Below are positions 15,851 through 25,080 of a stretch of 64,000 nucleotides of DNA, piece after piece. The DNA is from Spirochaetae bacterium HGW-Spirochaetae-1. GTDB lineage: Bacteria > Spirochaetota > UBA4802 > UBA5550. The translations under genes were made by a program, and so were the position numbers. Numbering within the stretch: position 1 is the first letter of the stretch; every line of letters begins with the position of its first letter. The notes beneath the pieces are model-generated. The model worked only from the letters and a program-made list of their open reading frames with translations. It was not told where the DNA came from and did no database searches. The DNA is taken from contig PGXY01000003.1 in NCBI GenBank assembly GCA_002839375.1, forward strand, positions 157,863-221,862, in the 5' to 3' direction.

Positions 15851-17785
15851 TCAGCCCTTGTGCCGGGGGCTTGCAACAAAATGATGATGCAGCAATTGCG
15901 TGGAGATTATCCCGGCCACGGCCATATCATCCCGGGCGCTGACTGCGGAGCCATTATCATTAAAAACCTTTTTCTTCAAAGAACGCACCGATGCAGCATC
16001 AAATATGCCGTATGAATCTATGGAATCATCTTCAAGCATCTGTGCTGAAAGAGAACTCCCTTTTTTGAAACAATGACTTATGGGTGCACGGTAGGGCTGT
16101 TTTGGACGGTTCACAATCGACGGTGGAAGCATATCCTGGTATGCTTTTTTCAATACATATTTCTCATTGAGACCATATATCTTATACTTCGGCGGAATTT
16201 TGGCAGCAAACTCCACAACACGGTAATCCAGGAAGGGGAACCGCCCCTCAACGCTGTTACCCATCATCATGCGATCACCCTGGGAAGAAAGGAGATACCC
16301 CGGCAGGAAAAGTTTGGACTCAATATACTGTGCCCTGCACAACGGATGCCACTTCATCATGGCTGGATTGAGATACTGCTCAACTCCACGCAGCACCGCC
16401 TCACCGTTAAAGTATTCACGATAGGCATCGGAGAAATATGACTTAACCTGGGCAGTGTTGTCCCAGCGAATCATGTGGGAATACCAGGGATTGCCGGTAT
16501 CAGTTAGTCCCTTTTTGAAAAAAGCCTGCCAGAAACGGAAGGTCCTGGGGTCCCTCTTGATATAGGGATAGAGAGACTGCAAAAGTTTTGGCCGCTTAAC
16601 CGACAAAGGATTACGGGCCCAAAACCGTCGGATTTTGTCTTCCTTGAAGATATTGTAGCCGCCGAAGACCTCATCAGCCCCTTCACCGGTGAGTACCACT
16701 TTAATATTCTGGCTTCTCACCAATCGAGATAGAAGGAAAAGGGGCCCGGGCGCTGTACGTATAAGAGGCTTTTCCGAATAACGCACTACATCGGAGAAGA
16801 CTTCACCAATATCCTCGTTACATGCCCTGATTATGTGGTGGTCTGTGCCGATGTGTTCTACCATCTGCATCTGGTAATCCGATTCATCATAGTCCTTTTC
16901 ATCAAAGGCCACAGAAAAAGTTATGAGGTCGTTATTATGATGTTTCTTCACCATTCCGGCAATCACCGATGAGTCAAGACCGCCACTGAGATAGGCCGCC
17001 ACCGGAACATCGGCGCGAAGCCGTATAGTCGTGGCGTCATAGATAAGTTCCCGCAGGCCATCCACGTAATACTGAATTGGCTTATCATCGTATTCGTTTT
17101 CTTCCGGATAATCCAGGTCCCAATACTGCCGTGTTTCCATGCGGTCACCCGATACCATGAGCATGCAGCCAGGCGCCAGCTCACTGATATTTTTAAACAC
17201 GGTGCGGGGTGGGATATTTCCCCAGAGAGAAAAGACCTCATTCAGACCGGCCGGATCGAATTCAGGGTTCACCATAGGATGCTGAAAAATGGCCTTCATC
17301 TCAGAGCCGAAGATCAGGCTTCCATCACCTGTAACGGTATAGAAGACGGGACGAATTCCTAGCCGGTCCCGCACCAGGACAAGACTCTTCTTCTTCTCAT
17401 CCCGCAGGGCGATAGCGAACTGACCATTCATGTGATGCACAAAGTCCAGGCCATACTGCTCGTAAAGGTGAACTATTACCTCGGTATCACTGTGGGTATA
17501 AAAGGAGTGTCCTTGCTTCACCAGTGTTTCGCGAAGCTCAATATAATTAAATATTTCACCATTGAATACTACCACGATTGACCGGTCTTCGTTATAGATG
17601 GGCTGAGAGCCTCCCGAAAGGTCAATAATACTGAGCCTGCTGTGTCCCAGAGCCACGGGACCGTTGCAATAAAAGCCCGTTTCATCGGGTCCCCGGTGAT
17701 GCAGGGTCTTTATCATGTCCGCAATCACTTTTTGTGAGGCTGACGTATTGGATCGTCTGTTGTAAATGCCGACTATACCGCACAT
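15851..17785 (-). CDS. asnB: Asparagine synthase (glutamine-hydrolysing), AsnB family
   Basis: The 644-residue enzyme has an N-terminal glutaminase domain (MCGIVG, whose Cys becomes residue 1 after Met removal; FNGEIFNY near 74-81). A synthetase domain with the PP-loop SGGLDS (267-272) follows. The start at 17785 is required by the catalytic Cys, although a frame opens at 17803. AsnB makes asparagine, but many family members amidate other carboxylates. One such group, amidotransferase 1, is linked to exosortase systems. The neighbours (ACP, N-acetyl-sugar amidotransferase-like enzyme) favour a specialised role supplying ammonia or amidating a polymer precursor. Confidence 0.85.
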   Translation of the reverse strand: MCGIVGIYNRRSNTSASQKVIADMIKTLHHRGPDETGFYCNGPVALGHSRLSIIDLSGGSQPIYNEDRSIVVVFNGEIFNYIELRETLVKQGHSFYTHSDTEVIVHLYEQYGLDFVHHMNGQFAIALRDEKKKSLVLVRDRLGIRPVFYTVTGDGSLIFGSEMKAIFQHPMVNPEFDPAGLNEVFSLWGNIPPRTVFKNISELAPGCMLMVSGDRMETRQYWDLDYPEENEYDDKPIQYYVDGLRELIYDATTIRLRADVPVAAYLSGGLDSSVIAGMVKKHHNNDLITFSVAFDEKDYDESDYQMQMVEHIGTDHHIIRACNEDIGEVFSDVVRYSEKPLIRTAPGPLFLLSRLVRSQNIKVVLTGEGADEVFGGYNIFKEDKIRRFWARNPLSVKRPKLLQSLYPYIKRDPRTFRFWQAFFKKGLTDTGNPWYSHMIRWDNTAQVKSYFSDAYREYFNGEAVLRGVEQYLNPAMMKWHPLCRAQYIESKLFLPGYLLSSQGDRMMMGNSVEGRFPFLDYRVVEFAAKIPPKYKIYGLNEKYVLKKAYQDMLPPSIVNRPKQPYRAPISHCFKKGSSLSAQMLEDDSIDSYGIFDAASVRSLKKKVFNDNGSAVSARDDMAVAGIISTQLLHHHFVASPRHKG

Positions 17786-17959
17786 ATTCTCTTTTTCTCT
17801 CATAAACAGGATTAACCATGAAATGAATTTTCATAGCTGTTGCTGATAAAATAGTAAAAAAACAAACGGTTCAATACAAATTTGTACCGGCAGGATTACG
17901 GGAATGTTAAATTGGCGGTGGTTAAATATTTAGTAGGACTAAACTTAGATAAAATAAAT

Positions 17960-18173
17960 ATGCCACAGAGACACAGGGGCACAGAATGTTGGGGTGAGCG
18001 ATGACGGTTATAAAGAAGAAAACAGGAAGGACACGAAGTTGCTGGCTAAACAGTTTGATAAATCAGAATATATTCAGAAATATGCATTTGAATTTAAAAA
18101 AAACCGAGGGGTTGTTCCATAGCTTAGAAAAACCTCATCCTTTCCCTTGTTCGCGGCCTTCGCGCTCTTTGTG
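17960..18173. repeat. Dispersed inverted repeat (CCACAGAGACACAGGGGC family)
   Basis: The left arm ATGCCACAGAGACACAGGGG (17960-17979) is followed by GGGTGAGCGATGACGG, then GAAGGACACGAAG. The far arm reads TTCGCGGCCTTCGCG (18150-18164). The copies at 7677 and 26525 share the left arm, and the one at 4508 shares the right. It fills the 426-bp gap between asnB and nadE (17786-18211). A plus-strand reading frame at 18001-18255 lies in this repeat and is not credible as a gene. Confidence 0.6.
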
Positions 18174-18211
18174 TAAAATCAACTTAAAAAACAAACATTC
18201 TCATTCAGATA

Positions 18212-19180
18212 TCAAACCTTCAATTCATGAGGCATTTCCCGCAGATGGGCTGTAGCGCGGTTCTTTGCCCGGAAGTCCCGGTAGGCCCGTTCAACAGCAT
18301 CGCTTGAGAGATCCAGCACCTTCGCCGCCTCGTGAGCATCGATGCCGTGTTCCCAGGCGTAGAGAAGATGGTCCAGCTTGTCAAAATCGATTCTAAAGAA
18401 GAACTCCTGGTCGGTGACAGGAAGACTGAAGGTGTCGGGACTGGGTGCCCGGTCTATGATTTCGGATATCACATTGAGATACCGGGAAATTTGATATATC
18501 TGGTTTTTATACAGGTATGACAGGGCTTCCATGTCATTGCCGCCGTCACCGAACTTACAGAAGTCACCCAGGATCATCTCGGTACGATTGGTAGTCCCGG
18601 CTACCACCATACTGCGCCGCTCCGCCTCCCAGTATAGATTAATCATCCTGGCCCTGATTTTAATGCTGGCGAAGGCCGTTACGGTGTGAAAGGCCTCAGC
18701 ATTGAGCCGTTTCGTCTTCAGGGTCCCATCGGGAAGCTGCACTTGCAGCTTATAGAAATTAAAGGCGTCACGCTCCAGGAGATCCGTAGGAAGGGTAATA
18801 TTGAATTTGTACCCGGGCTGGAATTCCGGCACCAGTTTTTTGATATATTCATCGCGCCAGGTGTATCCTACCACGCTGTCCACGGTCTTCGATATGTCCA
18901 CAATCCGGTATTCTATACCCAGCTGCTTCGCATGTTTTTCTGCAAACTGGCTGCTTATAGGATTCGATTCCTTTTCCGGAAGTATAAGCCCCACGACCTT
19001 ATCCTTTCCTAGGGCTTCCACGGAAAGGGCTGCCATGACGGCCGAATCGATGCCGCCGGAAAGACCTACAACGATTCCGGTTCTTTTATATACATTTTGG
19101 ACCTGATCTATCAGGAAATCGGATATTTTTTTTACTTCTTTTACAGGATCAATTTTAAGGATATCGAGATTGAATGACAT
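18212..19180 (-). CDS. nadE: NAD(+) synthase, ammonia-dependent type
   Basis: The 322-residue NadE amidates deamido-NAD (NaAD) to NAD with ATP. Motifs include the PP-loop SGGIDS (41-46), the NRTEM...GDFCKFGDGG substrate region and FSLPVTDQEF. There is no N-terminal nitrilase domain, so it uses free ammonia or an ammonia donor protein. The start at 19180 is chosen because AGAGGAG lies 8 nt upstream; the longer frame starts with TTG. It is longer than typical ammonia-dependent NadE (about 275 residues). Its position upstream of asnB may be coincidental, since a 426-bp repeat-filled gap separates them. Confidence 0.88.
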   Translation of the reverse strand: MSFNLDILKIDPVKEVKKISDFLIDQVQNVYKRTGIVVGLSGGIDSAVMAALSVEALGKDKVVGLILPEKESNPISSQFAEKHAKQLGIEYRIVDISKTVDSVVGYTWRDEYIKKLVPEFQPGYKFNITLPTDLLERDAFNFYKLQVQLPDGTLKTKRLNAEAFHTVTAFASIKIRARMINLYWEAERRSMVVAGTTNRTEMILGDFCKFGDGGNDMEALSYLYKNQIYQISRYLNVISEIIDRAPSPDTFSLPVTDQEFFFRIDFDKLDHLLYAWEHGIDAHEAAKVLDLSSDAVERAYRDFRAKNRATAHLREMPHELKV

Positions 19181-19353
19181 GGAAAACACTCCTCTTTGGA
19201 AATTATACAAATTTGTGACAATTTATCGATAATCAACGGAACAAATCAATCTCTATTTTAGAAAATTTCATCCCGGTCAGGCTCTTTTTTCGTTGACACC
19301 TTTATGGGCATATCGAGAATGAATTAAACAGGACAATATAGCCACAGTCTGAA

Positions 19354-19540
19354 GTGCCCCCGGCGGATAGAGGCGATGCATTTTTTTAAAATCGATGTCG
19401 CCACCCCCATAGGGGGTTAAAACGGCCTCCTTAATGTCTAGATAGAGGGGGACTTAAAAAGGTGGATTTTAAAACCCCTTCCAGGGGTGGCGGCCGTGAA
19501 TACTTGTAGCAAGAAAGTCGATTCGCCGGGGTCCGAGGTT
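19354..19540. repeat. REPIN-like palindromic element, most complete copy
   Basis: A nested inverted repeat of about 180 bp. The outer boxes are TGCCCCCGGCGGAT (19355-19368) and ATTCGCCGGGGTCC (19521-19534). The inner arms are GTCGCCACCCCCATAGGGGG (19397-19416) and, on the other side, AAAACCCCTTCCAGGGGTGG (19471-19490). Between them lies the complement of the AGTCCCCCTCT unit. It fills the centre of the 460-bp divergent gap 19181-19640; the remainder presumably holds promoters for nadE and rfbB. Confidence 0.75.
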
Positions 19541-19640
19541 AAAGATTAACCGCATCAGCCAGCGTCTCTGCGCGAATTGTTAATTCATTTTTTATCAGAA
19601 TCGAGTCACTAAACAAATCACACATTCGAGGAATAACACT

Positions 19641-20624
19641 ATGAAAAAAATACTGGTTACGGGCGGCGCGGGATTCATTGGATCCAATTTCATCCATTAT
19701 ATGTTGAAAAAATATCCCGATTATGAAATCATCAATTTCGACACCCTCACCTATGCGGGCAATCTTGACAACCTGAAATCTATTGAAAAAGATAAAAGAT
19801 ACTCATTCATACAGGGTGATATTACCTCCAACTCCGATGTGGAAGCAGCTATGCAAAAAGCCGATCATGTGGTCCATTTTGCAGCCGAATCACATGTAGA
19901 CAGAAGCATTGAAGGGCCCGAGGTATTCATCAAAACAAATGTTCTGGGTACCCAGATACTCCTTGAGCAGGCACGGAAACACAATATCAAGCGTTTTCTC
20001 CACGTCTCCACCGACGAGGTATACGGCAGCCTGGGCGAAACGGGTTTCTTTACCGAGGAAACGCCCCTGGCCCCTAACAGCCCCTACTCGGCCAGTAAGA
20101 CCGGCAGTGATCTCCTTGTGCGGGCCTATTTTCATACCTTCGGGTTTCCCGGCATCATCACACGCTGCTCCAATAACTACGGGCCATACCAGTTCCCGGA
20201 AAAACTCATTCCTCTTATCATCAGCAATGCCCTGGAAAACAAACCCCTGCCGGTATATGGCGACGGCAAAAATATTCGAGACTGGCTCTATGTAGAGGAC
20301 CATTGTTCGGCCATCGACACAGTCCTTCATAAAGGTGAGCCCGGTGAAGTTTACAATATCGGCGGCAATAATGAATGGTATAATATCGATATCGTCAAGC
20401 TGATCCTGAAAGAGCTGGGCAAGCCCGAGTCCCTCATCACCTACGTGAAGGACCGCCCCGGCCACGACCGTCGTTATGCCATTGATGCCACGAAGATGAA
20501 AAATGAGTTTGGATGGGAACCGGCGATTCAGTTTCCTGAGGGGATTAAAAAAACCATTCAGTGGTACGTAAACAATCAGGAATGGATTGGCAGGATAAAA
20601 AGTGGAGGATATCGGAGTAATTAA
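19641..20624 (+). CDS. rfbB: dTDP-glucose 4,6-dehydratase
   Basis: The 327-residue RmlB converts dTDP-glucose to dTDP-4-keto-6-deoxyglucose, step 2 of dTDP-rhamnose synthesis. It has NAD-binding TGGAGFIG (7-14), STDEVYG with T124, D125 and E126, and Y149/K153 (YSASK). GAGGAA precedes the ATG. It opens the plus-strand rhamnose cluster. The other rml genes (25081-27558) are separated from it by three exported-protein genes, an unusual interruption. Confidence 0.95.
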   Translation: MKKILVTGGAGFIGSNFIHYMLKKYPDYEIINFDTLTYAGNLDNLKSIEKDKRYSFIQGDITSNSDVEAAMQKADHVVHFAAESHVDRSIEGPEVFIKTNVLGTQILLEQARKHNIKRFLHVSTDEVYGSLGETGFFTEETPLAPNSPYSASKTGSDLLVRAYFHTFGFPGIITRCSNNYGPYQFPEKLIPLIISNALENKPLPVYGDGKNIRDWLYVEDHCSAIDTVLHKGEPGEVYNIGGNNEWYNIDIVKLILKELGKPESLITYVKDRPGHDRRYAIDATKMKNEFGWEPAIQFPEGIKKTIQWYVNNQEWIGRIKSGGYRSN

Positions 20625-20770
20625 TATATCTGAATTAAAAAAATGTCATTAAAAGCGCATTTTGATTTGACTCTCTGTAAATCTTTAGTATATTCTAAGG
20701 ATTTTTCTTCCCAGCAAGGGGTTTCCAGTCTCAATTGAATATCTATTTTTTTCACACAGGGAGTAAGACT

Positions 20771-21760
20771 ATGCCAGCAATCAATAATTGTATAAAAACA
20801 ACATTGTTCCTTCTTTTTTTATTTTTATTAATGTTCTCCACATCATGTTTTTACTCAATAGCAAGAGATGGTAATCGGAATCTATATCCGGAAAATGGCT
20901 TTATCATAGATCATGCCTGTACTAATTTTTCTCTGGTACCGGAAGAATGGGTCATTGCTGCCAAGAATACACTTCATATCGCTTACCAGCATACCTCGCA
21001 CGGGAGTCAGATTACATCGGGAATGGATGCCCTGGAAAATTATCCCTCTTATGGAAATCTCTACCAGTGGAGTGAGGACGGCAGTGCGGGCCTGGATCTT
21101 GATTCTTACGATCCCATCATGTCCGGATACCACGATCTCAGCACCGAAGATTCAGAGGATGCATCAGGAAACACTCCCTGGGCGAATGCTACCCGGACAT
21201 ATCTGGATAATCCCAGCAACTATGATATCAATGTGGTGATATGGTCATGGTGCAAAATCAGCGGCCACAATATTAACCGGTATATAACAAATATGGAGAG
21301 GCTTCTTGAAGAGTATGGACCTGGCGGGTCGAATAGCCGTGCCGTAGAGCATCCCGTAGAATTTGTCTTTATGACCGGTCACAGCGAGGGCACTGGAGAG
21401 ACAGGTGCTGCTGCCCTTGCAGCTGAGCAGATTCGCTCCCATTGTATTGCCAACAACCGCTGGCTCATCGACTATTATGACATGGAATGCTATGATCCCG
21501 ATGGAAATTATTTTGGTAATTTAAATATAGCTGACAATTTAAATTACAATTCAGGAGCTAACAACTGGGCGGTTGAATATCTTAATCGTCACGACGGTGG
21601 GCTGATGGACATTCTAACCATGGGTGATGGCGGTTCTTTCAGCGGCTGTACTTCCTGTGCTCATTCAGACAGCCCCCGTGCCGCAACCCTGAATTGTGTA
21701 CTTAAAGGTCAAGCCGCATGGTGGCTTTTTGCAGGACTGGCAGGATGGGACGGCAATTGA
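20771..21760 (+). CDS. Exported HTSHGSQ-domain protein of unknown function
   Basis: The 329-residue protein has an N-terminal hydrophobic signal ending FSTSC, so Cys26 may be lipidated. The remaining domain is shared with the C-terminal part of the protein encoded at 23209-24972. Conserved blocks include HIAYQHTSHGSQ, SYDPI..GYHDL, INVV.W.WC.IS, HPV.FVFM, ECYDPDGNY, NNWAVEYLNRH and GDGGSF.GCTSCAHS. The conserved Ser, His, Asp and Trp pattern recalls SGNH-type hydrolases, but I do not recognise a named family. The start is ATG 20771, with AGGGAGT upstream. It is one base from the next gene, clearly an operon. Confidence 0.82.
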   Translation: MPAINNCIKTTLFLLFLFLLMFSTSCFYSIARDGNRNLYPENGFIIDHACTNFSLVPEEWVIAAKNTLHIAYQHTSHGSQITSGMDALENYPSYGNLYQWSEDGSAGLDLDSYDPIMSGYHDLSTEDSEDASGNTPWANATRTYLDNPSNYDINVVIWSWCKISGHNINRYITNMERLLEEYGPGGSNSRAVEHPVEFVFMTGHSEGTGETGAAALAAEQIRSHCIANNRWLIDYYDMECYDPDGNYFGNLNIADNLNYNSGANNWAVEYLNRHDGGLMDILTMGDGGSFSGCTSCAHSDSPRAATLNCVLKGQAAWWLFAGLAGWDGN

Positions 21761-21761
21761 T

Positions 21762-23198
21762 ATGCCCAAAGCATCCCTTCCATCCCTCACTATCATTACA
21801 GTTTTAATATTGTGTTTCATTCCTGGAATGGCAGGCGCACAGAAGGATACTTCATCGCCCGTTGATACAAAAACCATCGTTGTAATTGTCTCTGATCCAG
21901 CAAGCAGCAAAATTAATTCTCTAATAGACAACACTGTTAAAATACTAACCGACATCATTCAACGAGATGACAGATTTTCTATTTCCGATCAGAATAATAA
22001 AATCATATTATCCTCAAACTATTCCTCCTTCTTTGAGAAAAACAGGGATACACTCCTGCAGAAATCGATTGACCAAGTATATCATGTTTCCCTATATGAG
22101 ACAAACAATAAAGCAACAGCAGAAATCAACGTTCTCACTGTCAATAATGAATCTGTTGAAACATTCAATCTCTTCAAGGGTCCTTTAGCAGGAGAATCCA
22201 TTAAAGATATTACTCGCATACTCAATGAAAAATTCAGCCTCATGCCCGTTCAGGGCCTTTCCGCTGAAGGCGGCATGTCAACAGAAAATATTGGACTGAC
22301 ATGGCACCATATTCCCGGCAGAGATACATACAACATCTTCCGTGCAGAAAACGAGAGAGGTCCCTTTGAGCGCATTGGCTCAACAAATAGTAATTCCTTT
22401 ATGGATACTACGGCAATCCCGGGCCGGGAATATTTCTATTCAATACCTTCAACTGAAAACGCAGACCTTCCTGTAGATAACAGCTCAATAAAGCGGGGTT
22501 ACCGAAAATTATCCGCACCGAAACCTGTTGCCAGCGAGGAATATCTCGACAAACTGGTTCTCACATGGGACCCTGTATCTGGTGCTGATAATTACCAGGT
22601 TCATCGATACTCGCATGAAAAGGACGAATACGCGCTTATTGCCACAACGAAAGAAAGCTTATACAGCGACAGGTCAATTGATCGGAACACGGTTTGCCTC
22701 TACAAGGTGACCGCCTGGGCCGCAACAGGTCCGGGTGATGCCAGTCCCATGGTTTCCGGCAAATACACGCGAACCAGGGATGACATGGTCATGCGCGGCA
22801 TCGTCCCCGGCTGGGGACAGTTTTACCGTCATGATATCTTCCGGGGATTCCTCTACTCGGGTCTTTTTACTGCTTCGAGTTCTGCTCTTGTCTGGTCAGC
22901 AGTAAACCGTTCCAATAAAAAAAAGACATATAATACGGCCACATCGGGCTTTGATGAAAAATGGAACGATTATAAGAGCAGCACCTATTTTTTATGGGGA
23001 TTTTCAGCCCTTACATCGCTGATCTATATAGCCAACTGGGTCGATATCCTGCTTTATAACGACTCTCTGGAAACTTCAACAGACCGAAACACAACAAACA
23101 TGTTTTTTCAAAATGATAAAGATATCCATTTCTCTGTCAGCATGTCCAATGATAAAAAAGCAGACCTGTTTTTCTTACAAATAATCCGGTTTATTTAG
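21762..23198 (+). CDS. Exported FN3-domain protein with C-terminal DUF5683-like membrane domain
   Basis: The 478-residue protein has a signal peptide ending AGA/Q around residue 26. It then has an N-terminal globular part and two fibronectin type III-like domains (about 165-260 and 265-345; LVLTWDPVSGADNYQVHR). The C-terminal region, RGIVPGWGQFYRHDIFRGF plus two hydrophobic segments, resembles DUF5683. It starts one nucleotide after the preceding HTSHGSQ gene and ends 10 nt before the next, so it sits between the two paralogues in one operon. It could anchor or scaffold them in the envelope. Function unknown. Confidence 0.75.
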   Translation: MPKASLPSLTIITVLILCFIPGMAGAQKDTSSPVDTKTIVVIVSDPASSKINSLIDNTVKILTDIIQRDDRFSISDQNNKIILSSNYSSFFEKNRDTLLQKSIDQVYHVSLYETNNKATAEINVLTVNNESVETFNLFKGPLAGESIKDITRILNEKFSLMPVQGLSAEGGMSTENIGLTWHHIPGRDTYNIFRAENERGPFERIGSTNSNSFMDTTAIPGREYFYSIPSTENADLPVDNSSIKRGYRKLSAPKPVASEEYLDKLVLTWDPVSGADNYQVHRYSHEKDEYALIATTKESLYSDRSIDRNTVCLYKVTAWAATGPGDASPMVSGKYTRTRDDMVMRGIVPGWGQFYRHDIFRGFLYSGLFTASSSALVWSAVNRSNKKKTYNTATSGFDEKWNDYKSSTYFLWGFSALTSLIYIANWVDILLYNDSLETSTDRNTTNMFFQNDKDIHFSVSMSNDKKADLFFLQIIRFI

Positions 23199-23208
23199 AG
23201 GCAATGTC

Positions 23209-24972
23209 ATGATAAAAACAGCAAAGATGGGCGTGATATTCTTACTTTTCCTCGGCATTCTTCAGGGCTGTTTAGGTGAACGGCTCAATCCCCAGGACCC
23301 TAAAGGCAGACACTACCAGTCAACAGGAAATGATCCGGTTGATAATGATCCCCTTAAGGTTGCCGCGCCTGTAATAACACCGGAAGAGGATGTATATAAC
23401 ACGGAAATTGAGGTGACAATAACATGCTCCACGGTGGACGCTGATATTTTCTACACCCTGGATGGAACGGAACCCTCTCGGGACAATGGATTGCGCTACA
23501 CAGGTTCTCTCGCAATCATTGAAGAAATCATCGTTAGAGCCCGTGCCTTCAAAGAGAGCATGAACGATTCCGATATAACTGAAGCATCATACAGCTTCCA
23601 GGTCCCCAATGTCACGTTCAGCCCGGCAGGAGGTACTTATTCGTCTCAACGAAATGTAGTTCTTTCCACATCTGTCAACGAGACCTCCATCCGTTTTACC
23701 ACGAATGGGTCACAGCCGGGACCGACTTCGCTTTTATACTCCTCGCCGGTCCCTGTTTCCCAAAACACGGTCATCAGAGCCCTGGCATACCGAAATAATT
23801 GGCTTGCGTCCAATACAACCCAAGCAAATTATTCCTTCAGTACGGCAGCGCCTATCATCTCTCCCGCACCAGGAACCTATGATTACGATATTACGATCAC
23901 CATAACAGCCGAAGAAGGCGCAACCATATATTATACTATTGATGGAACAACTCCCACAACAGGTTCACCAGTATATCAAAATGCCATTACGTTTAGCGGC
24001 GATGGAAGCACGATGACTGTGAGGGCCATGGCGATGAAGCCCAACTGCAATACAAGTTCCGTTACAGCATCTTCATTTTCCATCAACACTGCGGGATATA
24101 CTGGAACGACTATCATAGATCACACCTGCAGAGACATCTCACAGATACCCGAAGAATGGATAACTGCCGCCAAGAACACTCTTCACATTGCCTATCAGCA
24201 CACCTCGCATGGAAGCCAGCTAATATCGGGCATGAGAACGCTTGAAGCTTTCCCATCATTTAACAATTTTTATGCGTTTAGTGAAGATGGTAGTGTCGGT
24301 CTTCATTTAGACAGCTATGATCCAATTATACCAGGATACCATGACCTCATTACCGACAGGGATATAGATGAAACAGGAAACACCATTTGGTCGACTGCCA
24401 CTCGAAACTATCTTAACAATCCAAACAACTTCCATATCAACGTAGTAATGTGGGGATGGTGTAGAATATCAGATGACGATAATATTACGACATATATAGA
24501 AAACATGGAACGTCTTATTTCCGAGTATGGTCCTGGTGGAATCAACCCACGTGCAATAGAACATCCCGTACAATTTGTTTTTATGAATGGATGTACCCGA
24601 AACTGGGGTCCAACAGGTGCCCCTGGGAGGGCTGCTGCCCAGATACGAGAGCATTGTGAAACAAATAATCGCTGGTATTATGACTTTTACTCCATGGAAT
24701 GTTATGATCCTGATGGCAATTACTATGATGATAATTATGTTGATGATAATTTGAACTATAACGGAGGATCCAACAACTGGGCTGTAGAATATTTGAATCG
24801 TCACCCCGGAGAATTAGTAAATACACTCACAATGGGTGATGGGGGATCTTTTAATGGATGTACATCATGTGCTCACTCAGAAGTTTATAGGGAGGCTACT
24901 TTAAACTGTGTCCTTAAAGGCGAGGCTGCCTGGCATCTCTGGGCACGACTGGCTGGATGGGACAGCAATTAG
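23209..24972 (+). CDS. Lipoprotein with three chitobiase-C-terminal-like repeats and an HTSHGSQ domain
   Basis: The 587-residue protein has a lipoprotein signal (LQGC, Cys21). Residues about 53-290 hold three tandem modules of about 75 residues with the pattern I.YT.DGT.PT......Y, as in the CHB_HEX_C_1 accessory domain of chitobiases. Residues about 300-587 are a second copy of the HTSHGSQ domain of the gene at 20771, with the same Cys positions including GCTSCAHS. This suggests an outer-membrane lipoprotein that binds a glycan through the repeats and acts through the unknown domain. Third gene of the operon within the rhamnose cluster. Confidence 0.82.
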   Translation: MIKTAKMGVIFLLFLGILQGCLGERLNPQDPKGRHYQSTGNDPVDNDPLKVAAPVITPEEDVYNTEIEVTITCSTVDADIFYTLDGTEPSRDNGLRYTGSLAIIEEIIVRARAFKESMNDSDITEASYSFQVPNVTFSPAGGTYSSQRNVVLSTSVNETSIRFTTNGSQPGPTSLLYSSPVPVSQNTVIRALAYRNNWLASNTTQANYSFSTAAPIISPAPGTYDYDITITITAEEGATIYYTIDGTTPTTGSPVYQNAITFSGDGSTMTVRAMAMKPNCNTSSVTASSFSINTAGYTGTTIIDHTCRDISQIPEEWITAAKNTLHIAYQHTSHGSQLISGMRTLEAFPSFNNFYAFSEDGSVGLHLDSYDPIIPGYHDLITDRDIDETGNTIWSTATRNYLNNPNNFHINVVMWGWCRISDDDNITTYIENMERLISEYGPGGINPRAIEHPVQFVFMNGCTRNWGPTGAPGRAAAQIREHCETNNRWYYDFYSMECYDPDGNYYDDNYVDDNLNYNGGSNNWAVEYLNRHPGELVNTLTMGDGGSFNGCTSCAHSEVYREATLNCVLKGEAAWHLWARLAGWDSN

Positions 24973-25080
24973 TCACATAAATATTAATTACATTACATAA
25001 TCCATTAATTTCTTTACATAAAAGATAAGTAATTCATAATCTGCAAGCAGTATTATTAACAGATTATGAGGTTAATCATC

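Noticed and set aside
18001-18255. 84-residue plus-strand frame between asnB and nadE
   Set aside because: It consists largely of the dispersed repeat and runs into the 3' end of nadE.
19890-20465. 191-residue minus-strand frame within rfbB
   Set aside because: Antisense shadow of a clear dehydratase gene.
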